The position numbers and the translations under genes were made by a program. DNA of 64,000 nucleotides from Streptomyces lydicus (lineage in GTDB: Bacteria > Actinomycetota > Actinomycetes > Streptomycetales > Streptomycetaceae), in assembly GCF_004125265.1 (NCBI RefSeq), contig NZ_RDTE01000003.1:6448001-6512000 (forward strand), read 5' to 3'. Shown here piece by piece: positions 42,982-52,464 of this stretch; within the stretch, counting starts at the first letter, position 1; each line of letters begins with the position of its first letter. The notes under the pieces are model-generated. The model worked only from the letters and a program-made list of their open reading frames with translations, did no database searches and was not told the origin of the DNA.

Positions 42982-44085
42982 TCAGCCGCTGCTCGTGGGG
43001 TAGATGTCCTTCTTCGGCAGCGCGAGGTGGGTGCAGCCGTGGCGCTGTGCCTGGTCGCGGGCGAAGGTGAGGAGCAGGCCGCGCATTTCACCGGCTGCCA
43101 TGGGAGTCCGTCCGTGGGGCGGGGAGCTTCGGATGCGGAAGTTGGCGGCTTCGCCGTCGCAGCGGGCGGTGGCACGGCCGAATCTTTCGCTCATCAGGGG
43201 ATCCTTTGCGCTACGGCCGCGGGGGAGCGCGACGTTGCCGAGCGCGAGCCTTTCGAACGGGGTCTGGCTCCAGGTTCCGTACCAGCCGCTGAAGTCGGCG
43301 TAGTCCGCAGCGAATCCGGGGTCGTGCAGTGAGCAGCTGGTGACGGGCGCGTGGGTGCCGGTGCGCGGGACGGCCTGCCAGGGTTTGCCGGAAGGGCTTC
43401 GCGGCAGCGCGGCCTTGTCCAGCCAGCTGCAGGGCGTGCCGGCGGTCCGGTTCAGCGGCAGCGGGCGGGGGCGGATCTGCGGCTGACGGGGCGGGGGCAG
43501 GGGAACGGCTCCGCAACCTGTGGTCTTCGATGCCGAGTTGGCGGCGGAGACCGCGATCCGCAAGGCGGCGGCCGGGGTGCCGTGCCGGCTGTTCCAGAAC
43601 CCCATGACGTTGGTCAGCAGGTGCTTCTTGCGGCCGTTGGGGTCGCGTGGCAGGTCCGGGCAGCTCTGTACGAGGTAGTGGTCCATGCCGGCCTGGAACC
43701 CCGGGATGCCCGCGGGGAAGGGGAAGTCCGGTTCCGAGGCGGTGTCGAACGCACGGGACAGTTCCTGGTCGGTCCTCCAGGGGTCGGTGGTGACGCTCAC
43801 GGACAACGCGAACTGGTCGTCGTCGAAGTTCACCCCGCACGACATCCGGCCTGAGGCGGGATCCATGCGCTCCTCGGCCGCCTGCAGCCGCTCATGCGGC
43901 AGCACATCGGCCAGATCGTCCGCCGACAGGCTTCCCCCGCAGATCGTCGCCGCGTACCACCACGGCTGCCACTGCGGCTTCAGCGCGTACGTCCCGCCGG
44001 CGAGCACGGCCAGCACCACCACGGCGACGGTCATCGTGCGCCTGCTCGGTATCGGTAAGAGTCTGTGTGCTCTGCTCGCTGTCAA
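42982..44085 (-). CDS. Uncharacterised membrane-anchored exported protein
   Basis: About 367 aa, not recognised. A basic N-terminus (RAHRLLPIPSRR) precedes one membrane helix (about 18-34, VAVVVLAVLAGGTYAL). The large extracellular domain begins with ICGGSLSADDLADVLPHERL, contains at least seven cysteines that may pair, and includes two related segments around MSCGVNFDDDQFALSVSV and GTPCSWLDKAALPRS, suggesting an internal duplication like that of Streptomyces cell-surface proteins. TTG at 44085 is the preferred start, with GGGGGAG close before it; ATG 44034 would remove the basic anchor flank. Confidence 0.65.
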   Translation of the reverse strand: MTASRAHRLLPIPSRRTMTVAVVVLAVLAGGTYALKPQWQPWWYAATICGGSLSADDLADVLPHERLQAAEERMDPASGRMSCGVNFDDDQFALSVSVTTDPWRTDQELSRAFDTASEPDFPFPAGIPGFQAGMDHYLVQSCPDLPRDPNGRKKHLLTNVMGFWNSRHGTPAAALRIAVSAANSASKTTGCGAVPLPPPRQPQIRPRPLPLNRTAGTPCSWLDKAALPRSPSGKPWQAVPRTGTHAPVTSCSLHDPGFAADYADFSGWYGTWSQTPFERLALGNVALPRGRSAKDPLMSERFGRATARCDGEAANFRIRSSPPHGRTPMAAGEMRGLLLTFARDQAQRHGCTHLALPKKDIYPTSSG

Positions 44086-44501
44086 CGCTCCCCCTCGGAT
44101 CGACGGCAGGCAGTCGCCGGTCCTGTGCGGCGTCACGGACCGCGGCCTCGTGGGCGGTTGTGGCGCCGGGCTCTCCCCTGTGGAGCCCGGCACCACCGCT
44201 CGGAAGGCGGCAGTTGCGAGGCACGGAAACCGTGCGCTCGGTCCCCATGTGCAAGAGGAACCCCGGTCGCACAGCGGCACCGCCTTGGCGAGGATCCTTC
44301 AACAACATCGCGTTGTCAACAATCGTTTAATCCAAGAACGTTGGCGGGGCTTCCCGGGTCTCCCCGGGTCGGCGGGCAGCCGAGATCGACACAATTGTGG
44401 TGCCGTTCATGGCGTACGGTGCTGGCGACCGTTAATCTCGGAGTGGCTGCGAGTGCGCCGCCGTCCCCGACTGTCCACCGACCAGGAGACCGCCCATCGC
44501 C
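44086..44501. promoter_or_regulatory. Divergent region with ACAA/TTGT palindromes before the XRE gene
   Basis: 416 bp without a gene. Overlapping palindromes ACAAC-N5-GTTGT (44302-44316) and TTGTCAACAA (44313-44322), plus ACAATTGT (44391-44398), share the ACAA half-site and may be operators for the XRE regulator. A TAATCT-like -10 occurs near 44432. Confidence 0.5.
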
Positions 44502-45233
44502 ATGGATGCCTCCCACGCGCACCCGGCGGATGGTCTCCCCGCCGTCGTCGCAGCGATTGACGAACTCCTCCGGGACCTGGGCCTGGGACGCGACGTCATC
44601 GACATCGACCACCTCTCGCACCGGACGGGCATCACGGTCCCTCGCGTCCAGGCCCTGCTCGATCACACCGGACAGGAATCCGGGAATGTGCAGGACTCCT
44701 TCCAGGACCGCCTCGTCTTCCTGCGGGACACCCGTCGCAAGCCCGACGGGAAGAGGTACACCCTCGACGAGATCGGCGCGGGGGCCGGCATCTCCCACGG
44801 CCAGGTCGGCTACCTCCTGAACGGAAAGCGGAAGAGCCCGGGGCTGGACGTCACCCGGAAGCTGGAGAAGTTCTTCGGCGTCGAACCCGGCTTCTTCACC
44901 GCCACCGAACGTCAGGCGCTCTATCGGGCCCTGCAGTCGACGCACGAGCAGCTGACCCATCTCGCGCTGCTCCGGGGCAAGGGCATCGACCGGCTGGCGA
45001 TGCGCAGCGGCACCAGCGGTGACAGCAGAATCGACCGGGAGCTGCGGGAGGCGCTTTCCGAGGCCTTGAGCCGGCCGGAGCGCGAGGACCCCGAAGTGCG
45101 GGAGCTGACGGACCGTATGTGCTCCCTGCCCACCAGGAGCAGAAGGCGGGTCTTTCCGCTGATCCAGGGGCTGTTGGGGCTGGCGCGGCCCGAGAGCGAC
45201 GACGGCCCGCCGCCCGGCCGGGGCGGCACCTGA
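44502..45233 (+). CDS. XRE-family helix-turn-helix regulator
   Basis: A 243-aa regulator. A central Cro/C1-type helix-turn-helix lies at about 60-130 (KRYTLDEIGAGAGISHGQVG, then YLLNGKRKSPGLDVTRKLEKF). The N-terminal part has a second, weaker helix-turn-helix-like segment (DHLSHRTGITVPRVQALLDH). The C-terminal half is helical and basic. The pairing with an ImmA/IrrE peptidase gene at the far end of the region (49400-50017) is a known arrangement in which the peptidase inactivates the repressor. The ATG at 44502 has CAGGAG some 13 nt upstream, a little far. Confidence 0.82.
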   Translation: MDASHAHPADGLPAVVAAIDELLRDLGLGRDVIDIDHLSHRTGITVPRVQALLDHTGQESGNVQDSFQDRLVFLRDTRRKPDGKRYTLDEIGAGAGISHGQVGYLLNGKRKSPGLDVTRKLEKFFGVEPGFFTATERQALYRALQSTHEQLTHLALLRGKGIDRLAMRSGTSGDSRIDRELREALSEALSRPEREDPEVRELTDRMCSLPTRSRRRVFPLIQGLLGLARPESDDGPPPGRGGT

Positions 45234-45315
45234 ACGGCGTGCGAAACGCGTGCAGGCGCGGCATCCGAACGGCACGGGAGGCCCGCGGGCTGCGCGGGCT
45301 TCGGTGTGGTGGGGC

Positions 45316-46293
45316 TCAGCTCCCGCCGACCGCTCCCGGCGCGGTGCCGCCGGCTGACACCACCGCGTCACGACGGCGTCGCGCTGCCACGTACTCCCGG
45401 CCCAGAAGCCGGAGCGCCGCGGCCACATCCGGCCGGGCGGACCCGTCGAGCAGCGCGGTCCCCTTCCTTGCCACTGCCCGCAGGGTCAGGCCCTGGATGC
45501 CGATCAGGGCGCGGACGAAGGGCCGGCTTCGGGCGTGCACCAGATCCACGAGCCCGTAGGACGCGGTCAGCCCCGTACGGATCCGCCGGGCCTGGTCGCC
45601 GACCAGTTCCCGGAAGCCCTCGGGGGCGCTGCCCTTGCGGGGCGGGCCGGTGCGGGTCAGGTCGCTGCGGGTGAGGCCGTGCCGGGCGAGGAGTTCTTCC
45701 GGGATGCCCAGCCGCCCGTTGCCCAGGTCCTCGGCGAGGTCGTTCAGGAAGTCGAGACGCTGACTCGCCTCGATGAAGCTCCGGCAGCCGGCCAGGTACG
45801 CGTCCGCGGGCGCCCCCGCGTCGAGCAGGCCGGCGATGAGCATGAAGGCGGGCAGCGAATAGCCGTCGATGTAGTGCTGGAAGTCGCCTTCCGAGGCAAA
45901 TCCCTGCGTCTGCACCTCCAGGGGCGCGCCGGCGAGGAAGTCCTCGACGTACTGCCGGAGCCGGGGATGCCTGGCGATGGCGGCAAGGAGCGTCCGCAAC
46001 ACGGGCTCGTCGGCTTCGCCGCTCTTGAGGGCGGCGTGCACCCTGCCCTCCCAGTCGGCGAGCGCCGCGATCCGCTCGTCGGCCGGTCCCTGGTCGATGA
46101 GGTTGTCGCTGTGGTGCATGAAGGCGGTCGCGGCGATGACGTCGGGTACGAGCTCGGCGGGCAGCAGCAGGCGCACGGCGGTGTACTCGGCGCGGGCGTA
46201 CCCGGCCACCAGCCGGCGCTGCTCGTCGTAGTCGCGGCGCAGCGAGGGGTCCGTGATCCCTGCCCGGTCGAGCGTCTTCGGCCATGTGGCCAT
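45316..46293 (-). CDS. Squalene/phytoene synthase-like enzyme
   Basis: A 325-aa trans-isoprenyl diphosphate head-to-head synthase family protein. The first aspartate-rich motif is HHSDNLIDQ (Asp63 to Asp67) and the second is FLNDLAEDLGNGRLGIP (Asp185 to Asp189), both placed as in squalene and phytoene synthases. It should bind two Mg-diphosphate groups and condense prenyl diphosphates. The ATG at 46293 has GGGGAG in place. It lies downstream of the FAD monooxygenase on the same strand with a 227-bp gap. No other carotenoid or hopanoid gene is in view, so the product may be a different terpenoid. Confidence 0.85.
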   Translation of the reverse strand: MATWPKTLDRAGITDPSLRRDYDEQRRLVAGYARAEYTAVRLLLPAELVPDVIAATAFMHHSDNLIDQGPADERIAALADWEGRVHAALKSGEADEPVLRTLLAAIARHPRLRQYVEDFLAGAPLEVQTQGFASEGDFQHYIDGYSLPAFMLIAGLLDAGAPADAYLAGCRSFIEASQRLDFLNDLAEDLGNGRLGIPEELLARHGLTRSDLTRTGPPRKGSAPEGFRELVGDQARRIRTGLTASYGLVDLVHARSRPFVRALIGIQGLTLRAVARKGTALLDGSARPDVAAALRLLGREYVAARRRRDAVVSAGGTAPGAVGGS

Positions 46294-46520
46294 CGTCGGC
46301 TCCCCATACTCGGTGGCGGTGCGCTTCACCATAGGTGATCGCGGTTGAGGGGATTGACGGGCTTGACCCCCTGATCCGTCCCGGCACCACCGGCCGTACC
46401 GCGCGGTGCGCCGGCCTCCTGAGACCGGCGGCAAGGCACCCCGGCCGGGCGGGAGTTGACGCTTCCGGCCGGGGCTCGCTGCGGAGCAGAGCTGTGGGAG
46501 GAGGGACGTAAGGACAGGCC

Positions 46521-47852
46521 TCAGCGAGCAGTGGCCAAAACCCGTGCCGTCCGGGCCAGCACCCGGGGGTGGGTCAGCGTTTTCGGATGCCGGCGCATGT
46601 GCACGACGTCCATGAACGCCTGGTTGACGCCGGAGTCGAGGACGGACGCTGCCGCGATCTTGTCGCCGGCCCAGCGGGCGAGCCGGTAGCCACGGGGGTA
46701 CGGGCCCTGCACATGAGGCTGGGCGAGGTCCGCGGTCGCCGACACCTGCCAGGCCGCATCGACCACCACGGCGGCCCGCCGGAAGTACTCCCAGGCCGGA
46801 TCGTGCGGAGGAGACCCGGCGCGCAGATACGCGGACAGGCACGAGGCCTGCAGTGCGGCAAGGGTGAGGCCCTGCCCGTAGATCGGGTTGACCGAGGCAA
46901 CGGAGTCTCCCACCGCCACCAGTCCGCCGGGGAACCGCCTCAGCCGGGTGAAGTCGCGGCGCCGGCTCTCCTGGAAGGGGAAGGTGTGGACGTCGCCGAG
47001 CAGGGTGCACCGGTCCGCCACCTCGCGCAGCGGAGGGACGCAGCGCCGCATCCGGGCCAGAAATTCGGCCGGATCCCGCCCCGGGCGGTGATCCGTGTAT
47101 CCGACCAGCACCACCATCCAGCGGTTGTCCTCCACCGCCACCATCGCCCCCGGTTCGCTGAGGGTGGGCTGGTATCCACTGGCCGGGCCCGGGGAGGCGT
47201 GCGCGACGACCGTGGAGGGGAGTTCGTCCCCGCGCGGGAAGAGGGCCGTGGCGTAGCCGAGGTCGACCCTCATCCGGTGCAGCGGGGCCTGGTCCCACCC
47301 GCTGCGGAGCAGCCAGGTGCCGAGGCGGCTGGACCGCCCCATGGCGTCGACCACCAGGTCGGCATCGAGTTCGTCCAGCCGGCCGGCGTGCGGTGATGTT
47401 TCCTCAGCGGTCGAGTACCGCACGCCGCAGACCCGGCCGGCGCTGAAGCGCAGGTCCTCGGCGCGCCCCTGCACGACACGGACCTGCGGCAGGGCCGTGA
47501 CCCGCCGGCGGACCCGGCTTTCGATGAATGGCCGGGTGGCGCCCAGCATCCGGAGGTCGGGGACCTGCGCCTTGAGCGCTCCGTCGACGTAGAACTGCAC
47601 CTCCGGGCCGGTCCCCAGGCGTGCCCCGCCCGCGACGAGTTCACCGGTGATGCCCGGGAACCAGCGTTCGAGGTGGGCGTGTCCCATGGACAGCAGCGCA
47701 TGCAGTTGTTGTCGGTGCGGAGCGCCGCGCCCGGTGCCGTCCTCCCCCAAATCGTCCGCTTCGAGGATGACGACGTCGTCGGCATGCTCACTCAGCACGC
47801 GAGCGGCGTACAGGCCGGCGATGCTCCCGCCCAGGACCACAGCTCGTTTCAT
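46521..47852 (-). CDS. FAD-dependent monooxygenase (squalene-epoxidase/class A like)
   Basis: A 443-aa flavoprotein. The ADP-binding loop VVLGGSIAGLYAARVL (residues 6-21) is at the N-terminus, and the second FAD motif with the conserved Asp is GDSVASVNPIYGQG (about residue 312-325). The DAMGRSSRLGTWL segment is the middle motif of class A hydroxylases. It probably epoxidises or hydroxylates the isoprenoid made by the neighbouring synthase, by analogy with squalene epoxidases. The ATG at 47852 follows AGGGGAC. No signal peptide or membrane helix is evident. Confidence 0.82.
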   Translation of the reverse strand: MKRAVVLGGSIAGLYAARVLSEHADDVVILEADDLGEDGTGRGAPHRQQLHALLSMGHAHLERWFPGITGELVAGGARLGTGPEVQFYVDGALKAQVPDLRMLGATRPFIESRVRRRVTALPQVRVVQGRAEDLRFSAGRVCGVRYSTAEETSPHAGRLDELDADLVVDAMGRSSRLGTWLLRSGWDQAPLHRMRVDLGYATALFPRGDELPSTVVAHASPGPASGYQPTLSEPGAMVAVEDNRWMVVLVGYTDHRPGRDPAEFLARMRRCVPPLREVADRCTLLGDVHTFPFQESRRRDFTRLRRFPGGLVAVGDSVASVNPIYGQGLTLAALQASCLSAYLRAGSPPHDPAWEYFRRAAVVVDAAWQVSATADLAQPHVQGPYPRGYRLARWAGDKIAAASVLDSGVNQAFMDVVHMRRHPKTLTHPRVLARTARVLATAR

Positions 47853-48024
47853 CAGTCCCCTAGGTGATTCGATGGTGCCCCGCGCCACGGGACGCCGGGC
47901 ATGGTCGGGTGCCCGGGGCCGGCACGGGGCGGCCAATTCTGCCGCAGCCGTCGGGCGGGGCAGGCGGGCGTGGGCGAGGTTCCCGCCCGGCATGCCGAGG
48001 TCGCGCCGGCCGGGGAGACACCCC

Positions 48025-49407
48025 CTACGGCCGCTCGGGTATCTCGGTCGCCTCGGATACTTCAGACACCGCGGTCGCCTCCGTCGCCCCGGATGCCTCG
48101 TTCACCCCGGTCGCGGAACGCTGCACGCGCACCGCCCGCAACGCCGTAGCGACCAGCGGGGCGTTGAGCGCCTGGGCGACGCGCAGCAGCCGTTGGCGTT
48201 CGTCGGAGGCGGGGGTGTCCTCGCCGGGCAGCGCCACCTGCGGGCCCCCGGGTGCCTGGGGCTGACCGGGACGGCCCCGCAGCGCCGCTTCGCGCCGAGC
48301 GGCCTGCAGGCGCTGGGCCGCGTCCCGCAGGGCAGCGGCCGTGGCGGCCGCCTCCAGGTCCCGCTCCGACGTGTCCCGCTCCGAGGTGTCCCGCACCGAG
48401 AGGCGGCCGGCATCCGGCTTCCCCTGGGACGGCTCGTGCTCGTACGCGGCGTATACGGCGGCCGCGGGCAGCGGCGACACCCAGGGACGCAGCGCGCGCA
48501 TCCCGTCCAGGATCTCGATCACGCGGCGGTGCAGATTGAAGCCGACGTTCCATGCCAGGCGGTGGCTGCGGGCGCTGTCCACGCTGAAGGCGAGGTCTTC
48601 GTCGACCCCTTCGACGACGAGATCCCACAACGGCTGCAGGGCCTTGATGTCACGCCGCTCGCGCAGCCATGCGCCCACCGCGGCCCCCGAGAGGCCGTAG
48701 CTGGTGATCAGGGCGCCGATCGAGCCGAAGGTGGAGCCGAGCACCCCCACCGCGTCCAGGGTGTGGTTGCCCAGGGCGGCCAGCGTGATGGCGGGGGCGC
48801 AGCACACCACATAGCCGAAGACGAACAGCATGGCGATGCCGAAGGAGCGCAGCGCGCGCTGGAATCGGGGGTCTTCGAGCTTCACCATGCGGCACTGCCG
48901 GTAGGTGCTCAGAGTCCCGCAGGCCAGCGTGGCGAGGAAGACCGCCAGGAACACCTGGATATGCGGCTCGGTCGCGAAGTCGGTGTTGAACTTCAGGGGG
49001 TCCGTCGGGCCGGACAGGCCGGCGGAACAGAACGTCACCACCATGACGGCCGGCGCCGCGACGTATGCGGCGGACCACAACGTGACCCTGCGGCGCAGCA
49101 CAGCGGGACGCTGCCGCAACCGGGGATCCCACAGCATGGTGAGCAGATGGAGAAGGGAGAAGCAGGTCAGGATGCCGATGTAGACGGGAAGGGTGGCGAA
49201 GCCGGTGACACCGGTGAGTTCGCCCAGCTCCCGGTACCCCGCCGGAGCGGCCATCGTGAACACCAGGCCGGACGTCACAAAGTTCACCGTGATCAGGGAC
49301 AGCGTGGGAGTGGGATCGCGCAGCAGCGCCAGGCACTTCCACCCGGCGATCACGAAGTCGAGGATCGCGATGGCCAGGTAGACGACGTTCGACGTGTTCT
49401 CAGACAC
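48025..49407 (-). CDS. MAB_1171c-type seven-helix membrane protein
   Basis: 460 aa. Seven membrane helices span about residues 8-245 (first two: VVYLAIAILDFVIAGWKCLA and LITVNFVTSGLVFTM). A cytoplasmic domain follows that is rich in Arg and Ala and carries a tandem SERDTSERD repeat. The layout matches the MAB_1171c family, annotated as putative transporters, which regularly occur beside XRE and ImmA/IrrE genes in actinomycetes. GTG at 49407 has GGAGGT 4 nt before it and lies 8 bp inside the end of the ImmA gene, so the two are co-translated. What it transports or senses is unknown. Confidence 0.8.
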   Translation of the reverse strand: MSENTSNVVYLAIAILDFVIAGWKCLALLRDPTPTLSLITVNFVTSGLVFTMAAPAGYRELGELTGVTGFATLPVYIGILTCFSLLHLLTMLWDPRLRQRPAVLRRRVTLWSAAYVAAPAVMVVTFCSAGLSGPTDPLKFNTDFATEPHIQVFLAVFLATLACGTLSTYRQCRMVKLEDPRFQRALRSFGIAMLFVFGYVVCCAPAITLAALGNHTLDAVGVLGSTFGSIGALITSYGLSGAAVGAWLRERRDIKALQPLWDLVVEGVDEDLAFSVDSARSHRLAWNVGFNLHRRVIEILDGMRALRPWVSPLPAAAVYAAYEHEPSQGKPDAGRLSVRDTSERDTSERDLEAAATAAALRDAAQRLQAARREAALRGRPGQPQAPGGPQVALPGEDTPASDERQRLLRVAQALNAPLVATALRAVRVQRSATGVNEASGATEATAVSEVSEATEIPERP

Positions 49408-50017
49408 CGGACCTCCGGTGGGAGAGCGCCGAGGAGAGGAACCCGTTGGTGTGCTGATCGCGCCGCAGTTCGAGGTGGCGCTGGAGCATCACGGTGGCGA
49501 ACGCCTCCGCCCGTCGTTCATGGGCGCTGTCGTAGTGCGACCGGTTCAGGACCTGCAGCACCGGGCCCGTCTTCAGCCCGGGGAGGAGCTGCCGCACGGT
49601 TTCCTCGGTCATGAGCCGGTCGGAAGAGCCGTCGTCGGCCGGATGCTCCTCCCACAGGTGGAACAGCTCGTGGAGGCTGGCGTGCAGGCGGGTCAGTTCG
49701 TTCGCGGTGGAATCCACCACGATGAAGTCCCGGTCCTTGCCGCGGGCGCAGAATCCGGACACCTGCTGAGGAAGCGGCACTTCAGTGATCGTGATCGGCT
49801 TGTTGCGCCGCACGGCCACCGCGTCGACGAGGCCCTGCATGTCCCGTACGCCGGACAGCCGGAGATCGCGGTGGACGAGGCGGGTGACGGACCAGGTGGC
49901 GAACAAGACCGCCAACTGCTCTCGGAGCGAGGTCCACGGGGAGCTGGGAGGCCGGTGCTGAGGGGACTGCGGCAGCGCTGCTCGCTGCGCTGAACCATGA
50001 CGGCGGGGCCACCACAT
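49400..50017 (-). CDS. ImmA/IrrE-family metallopeptidase
   Basis: A 205-aa zinc peptidase domain protein. The HExxH motif is HELFH (His116, Glu117, His120) inside LHASLHELFHLWEEH, and a downstream ERRAEAFA provides the third ligand Glu. ImmA-type enzymes cleave XRE-family repressors to relieve repression; the likely target here is the XRE protein encoded at 44502. The ATG at 50017 has GGAGTG upstream. First gene of the leftward ImmA to MAB_1171c operon. Confidence 0.85.
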   Translation of the reverse strand: MWWPRRHGSAQRAALPQSPQHRPPSSPWTSLREQLAVLFATWSVTRLVHRDLRLSGVRDMQGLVDAVAVRRNKPITITEVPLPQQVSGFCARGKDRDFIVVDSTANELTRLHASLHELFHLWEEHPADDGSSDRLMTEETVRQLLPGLKTGPVLQVLNRSHYDSAHERRAEAFATVMLQRHLELRRDQHTNGFLSSALSHRRSGV

Positions 50018-50700
50018 GAACGGACACTCCTACGGCTGTTGCTGCGCTCGGTGAGGGAAGAGGGGACGAACGAAGAGAGGACAAGCGAAGAGGGGACGGC
50101 ACGGGGCCAGGGAAGACGTCGGGCTCGGTGGACGTCGGACGGTCGGGGGCGGTGCGGTTTCGGCCAGAGTGACTGTAGGGCTACCGAGTGATACCGCACG
50201 GCATGTTTCCGGCGGGACGAGACGGAGGAAGGCCTTCTTTGGCCAAAGACGGGACAGGTTCGGACACGTTCCGCCGTTCCCGCGAGGGCTTCGAGGGCGC
50301 CCCGGTGCCTGCCGGAACGCCCGCACCGCCCCGCAATTCGCTGCATGTCCACACCATTTCGACTGGCGAGAGTGTAGTGCAGCCCCCTGCCCTTGGTGAG
50401 GGACAAGTCGCCCGGTGCTCCCGGGCGGCCCCAGGGGCAGGAGGCCTGGGATACCTGCTGGTCAGAGCGGTGCGCCGGGAAGAATCGACGGTCCAGGCCG
50501 CCCCGTCCGCAGGTCGCGGCCGCCCCGGCCGGCACTGCCTCCCGGCTTCCCCGTGGCCTCCCCGGCGCCCTGCCGCTATGCCGTGGCGCCCCCGCGGATC
50601 CCCGCGGACAATGGGAGGCGGGAGCGGTGCCGGCCGTCGCCCGGACGGTGGGCGCCGCGGCAGTGCTCAGTGCTTCGGGGGCTGCTCCGAGGACGGTGTG
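50018..50700. other. Long gene-free divergent region
   Basis: 683 bp between the ImmA and CocE genes. Several long frames cross it, but they have no starts or domain content. GC is lower around 50170-50370. No clear operator, hairpin or RNA was recognised. Confidence 0.45.
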
Positions 50701-52413
50701 ATGCTCGTCGACTGGGATGCGCCGATCACGATGGACGACGGGGTCGAGCTCCGCGCCGATGTGTTCCTGCCGGACGACGGTGCGACCCACCCCGTGATCA
50801 TGAGTCATGGGCCGTACGCCAAGGGGCTCGCCTTCCAGGAGGGGTTCGCGCCCATGTGGCGCACCCTGGCGGACGAGCACCCCGATGCCGTCGCCGGGTC
50901 CTCGAACCGCTACCAGAACTGGGAGACGGCCGATCCCGAGAAGTGGGTGCCCGACGGGTACGTGGTGATCCGGGTCGACTCGCGCGGTGCCGGACGGTCG
51001 CCGGGCTACCTGGACATCTTCTCGCCGCGCGAGACGCGGGACTACTACGAGTGCATCGAGTGGGCGGGCGTCCAGCCCTGGAGCAACGGCAAGGTGGGGC
51101 TGCTCGGCATCTCGTACTACGCGGTCAACCAGTGGCAGGTCGCCGCGCTGCGGCCGCCGCACCTCGCGGCCATCTGCCCCTGGGAGGGCGGCACCGACTT
51201 CTACCGTGAACTCACCCATCACGGTGGGATCCTGCACACCTTCCTGCAGCAGTGGTACCCGGCGCGGGTCGCCGCGGTGCAGCACGGGGTGGGCGGGAGT
51301 CCCTGGCACCGGATCACGGGTGTTCCGGTCACCGGTCCCGGGGTGCTGAGCGACGAGGAGCGGGTGAAGAACGCGGCCGACCCGGTCGGCGCGGTGCACG
51401 ATCATGCGCTGCTCGACGCGTACTACCGGGAGCGGACCGCGGACCTGCCGCGGATCACCGTCCCGGTGCTGGCCGCGGTCAACTGGGCGCATCACCTGCA
51501 CACACGGGGCGGCTTCGAGGGATACGAGACGGTCGCCAGTGACCGGAAGTGGCTGGAAGTGCATGGGCTGCAGCACTGGGTGGAGTTCTACACGGACTAC
51601 GGGGTCGGCCTGCAGAAGCGGTTTTTCGGGCACTTCCTCCAGGGCCGTGACACCGGCTGGGAGGACCAGCCGCCGGTCCTCCTCAACATCCGGCGGGCCG
51701 ACGGCGACTTCGAGCAACGGCCGGAAGGCGAATGGCCGTTGGCGCGCACCCGGTGGACGGCGTTCCACCTCGATCTCGACCGTCTGGCGCTCGCGCCGGC
51801 GGCGGCCCCCGGCGAGCGGAGCGCCGCGTTCGACGCGCTCGGCGAGGGGCTGACGTTCTGGACCGAGCCCCTGGCGGACGAGCTGGAGCTGACCGGGCCC
51901 GCCTCCGCGTCGCTGCGGGTGGCCTCGTCGACCACGGACGCCGATCTGTTCCTCACCCTCCGGGTGCAGGACCCCGGCGGCCGCGAGGTCACCTTCGTCA
52001 GCGCGATGGACCCGCACGGGGCGATCGGACTGGGCTGGCTGCGGGCCTCGCTCCGCAAGCTCGACCGCACGCGCAGCGAGCCGTACCGGCCCTGGCACAC
52101 CTTCGACGAGCGGCAGCCGCTCACCCCCGGTGAACCGGTCGATCTGCACGTCGAGATCTGGCCGACGTCGGTGGTCGTCCCGGCCGGCTACCGCCTCGGC
52201 GTCTCGGTCCAGGGCCGGGACTTCGAGCTTCCGGGGGAGGGCCCGTGGCCGTCGGCGTCCGGGGTCGCGATGCGGGGCAACGGCACCTTCCTGCACACCG
52301 ATGCCGAGGACCGGGGCTCGGACGTCTACGCGGGCCGGACGACGCTGATCAGCGGGGGGAGGCATCCGTCCTTTCTGTTGCTGCCGGTCGTTCCCGGAAA
52401 GGGCGGTGGGTGA
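50701..52413 (+). CDS. CocE/NonD-family hydrolase
   Basis: A 570-aa X-prolyl-dipeptidyl-peptidase/cocaine-esterase-type hydrolase. The alpha/beta-hydrolase part has YVVIRVDSRGAGRSPG (oxyanion side) and the nucleophile Ser138 in LLGISYYAVNQW. The C-terminal jelly-roll domain (about 330-570) contains LTFWTEPLADELELTGPASA, the standard PepX_C start. No signal peptide is present, so it is intracellular. It could act on esters, amides or beta-lactam-like acyl groups. The ATG at 50701 is used with GAGG upstream; GTG at 50698 is equally possible. Confidence 0.88.
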   Translation: MLVDWDAPITMDDGVELRADVFLPDDGATHPVIMSHGPYAKGLAFQEGFAPMWRTLADEHPDAVAGSSNRYQNWETADPEKWVPDGYVVIRVDSRGAGRSPGYLDIFSPRETRDYYECIEWAGVQPWSNGKVGLLGISYYAVNQWQVAALRPPHLAAICPWEGGTDFYRELTHHGGILHTFLQQWYPARVAAVQHGVGGSPWHRITGVPVTGPGVLSDEERVKNAADPVGAVHDHALLDAYYRERTADLPRITVPVLAAVNWAHHLHTRGGFEGYETVASDRKWLEVHGLQHWVEFYTDYGVGLQKRFFGHFLQGRDTGWEDQPPVLLNIRRADGDFEQRPEGEWPLARTRWTAFHLDLDRLALAPAAAPGERSAAFDALGEGLTFWTEPLADELELTGPASASLRVASSTTDADLFLTLRVQDPGGREVTFVSAMDPHGAIGLGWLRASLRKLDRTRSEPYRPWHTFDERQPLTPGEPVDLHVEIWPTSVVVPAGYRLGVSVQGRDFELPGEGPWPSASGVAMRGNGTFLHTDAEDRGSDVYAGRTTLISGGRHPSFLLLPVVPGKGGG

Positions 52414-52446
52414 GGGGGCCGCACGCGGTCCGGCCGTACGGCCCCC
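52414..52446. terminator. Stem-loop between convergent CocE and protease genes
   Basis: GGGGGCC (52414-52420) pairs with GGCCCCC (52440-52446), with an additional inner CCGGCCGTACGG fold. Confidence 0.5.
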
Positions 52447-52464
52447 GGGGAGCGGGCCGGGAGG

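Noticed and set aside
45234..50700. Phage or genomic-island boundary around the XRE/ImmA module
   Set aside because: No integrase, tRNA, direct repeat or clear base-composition change marks an edge; XRE and ImmA alone do not make a prophage.
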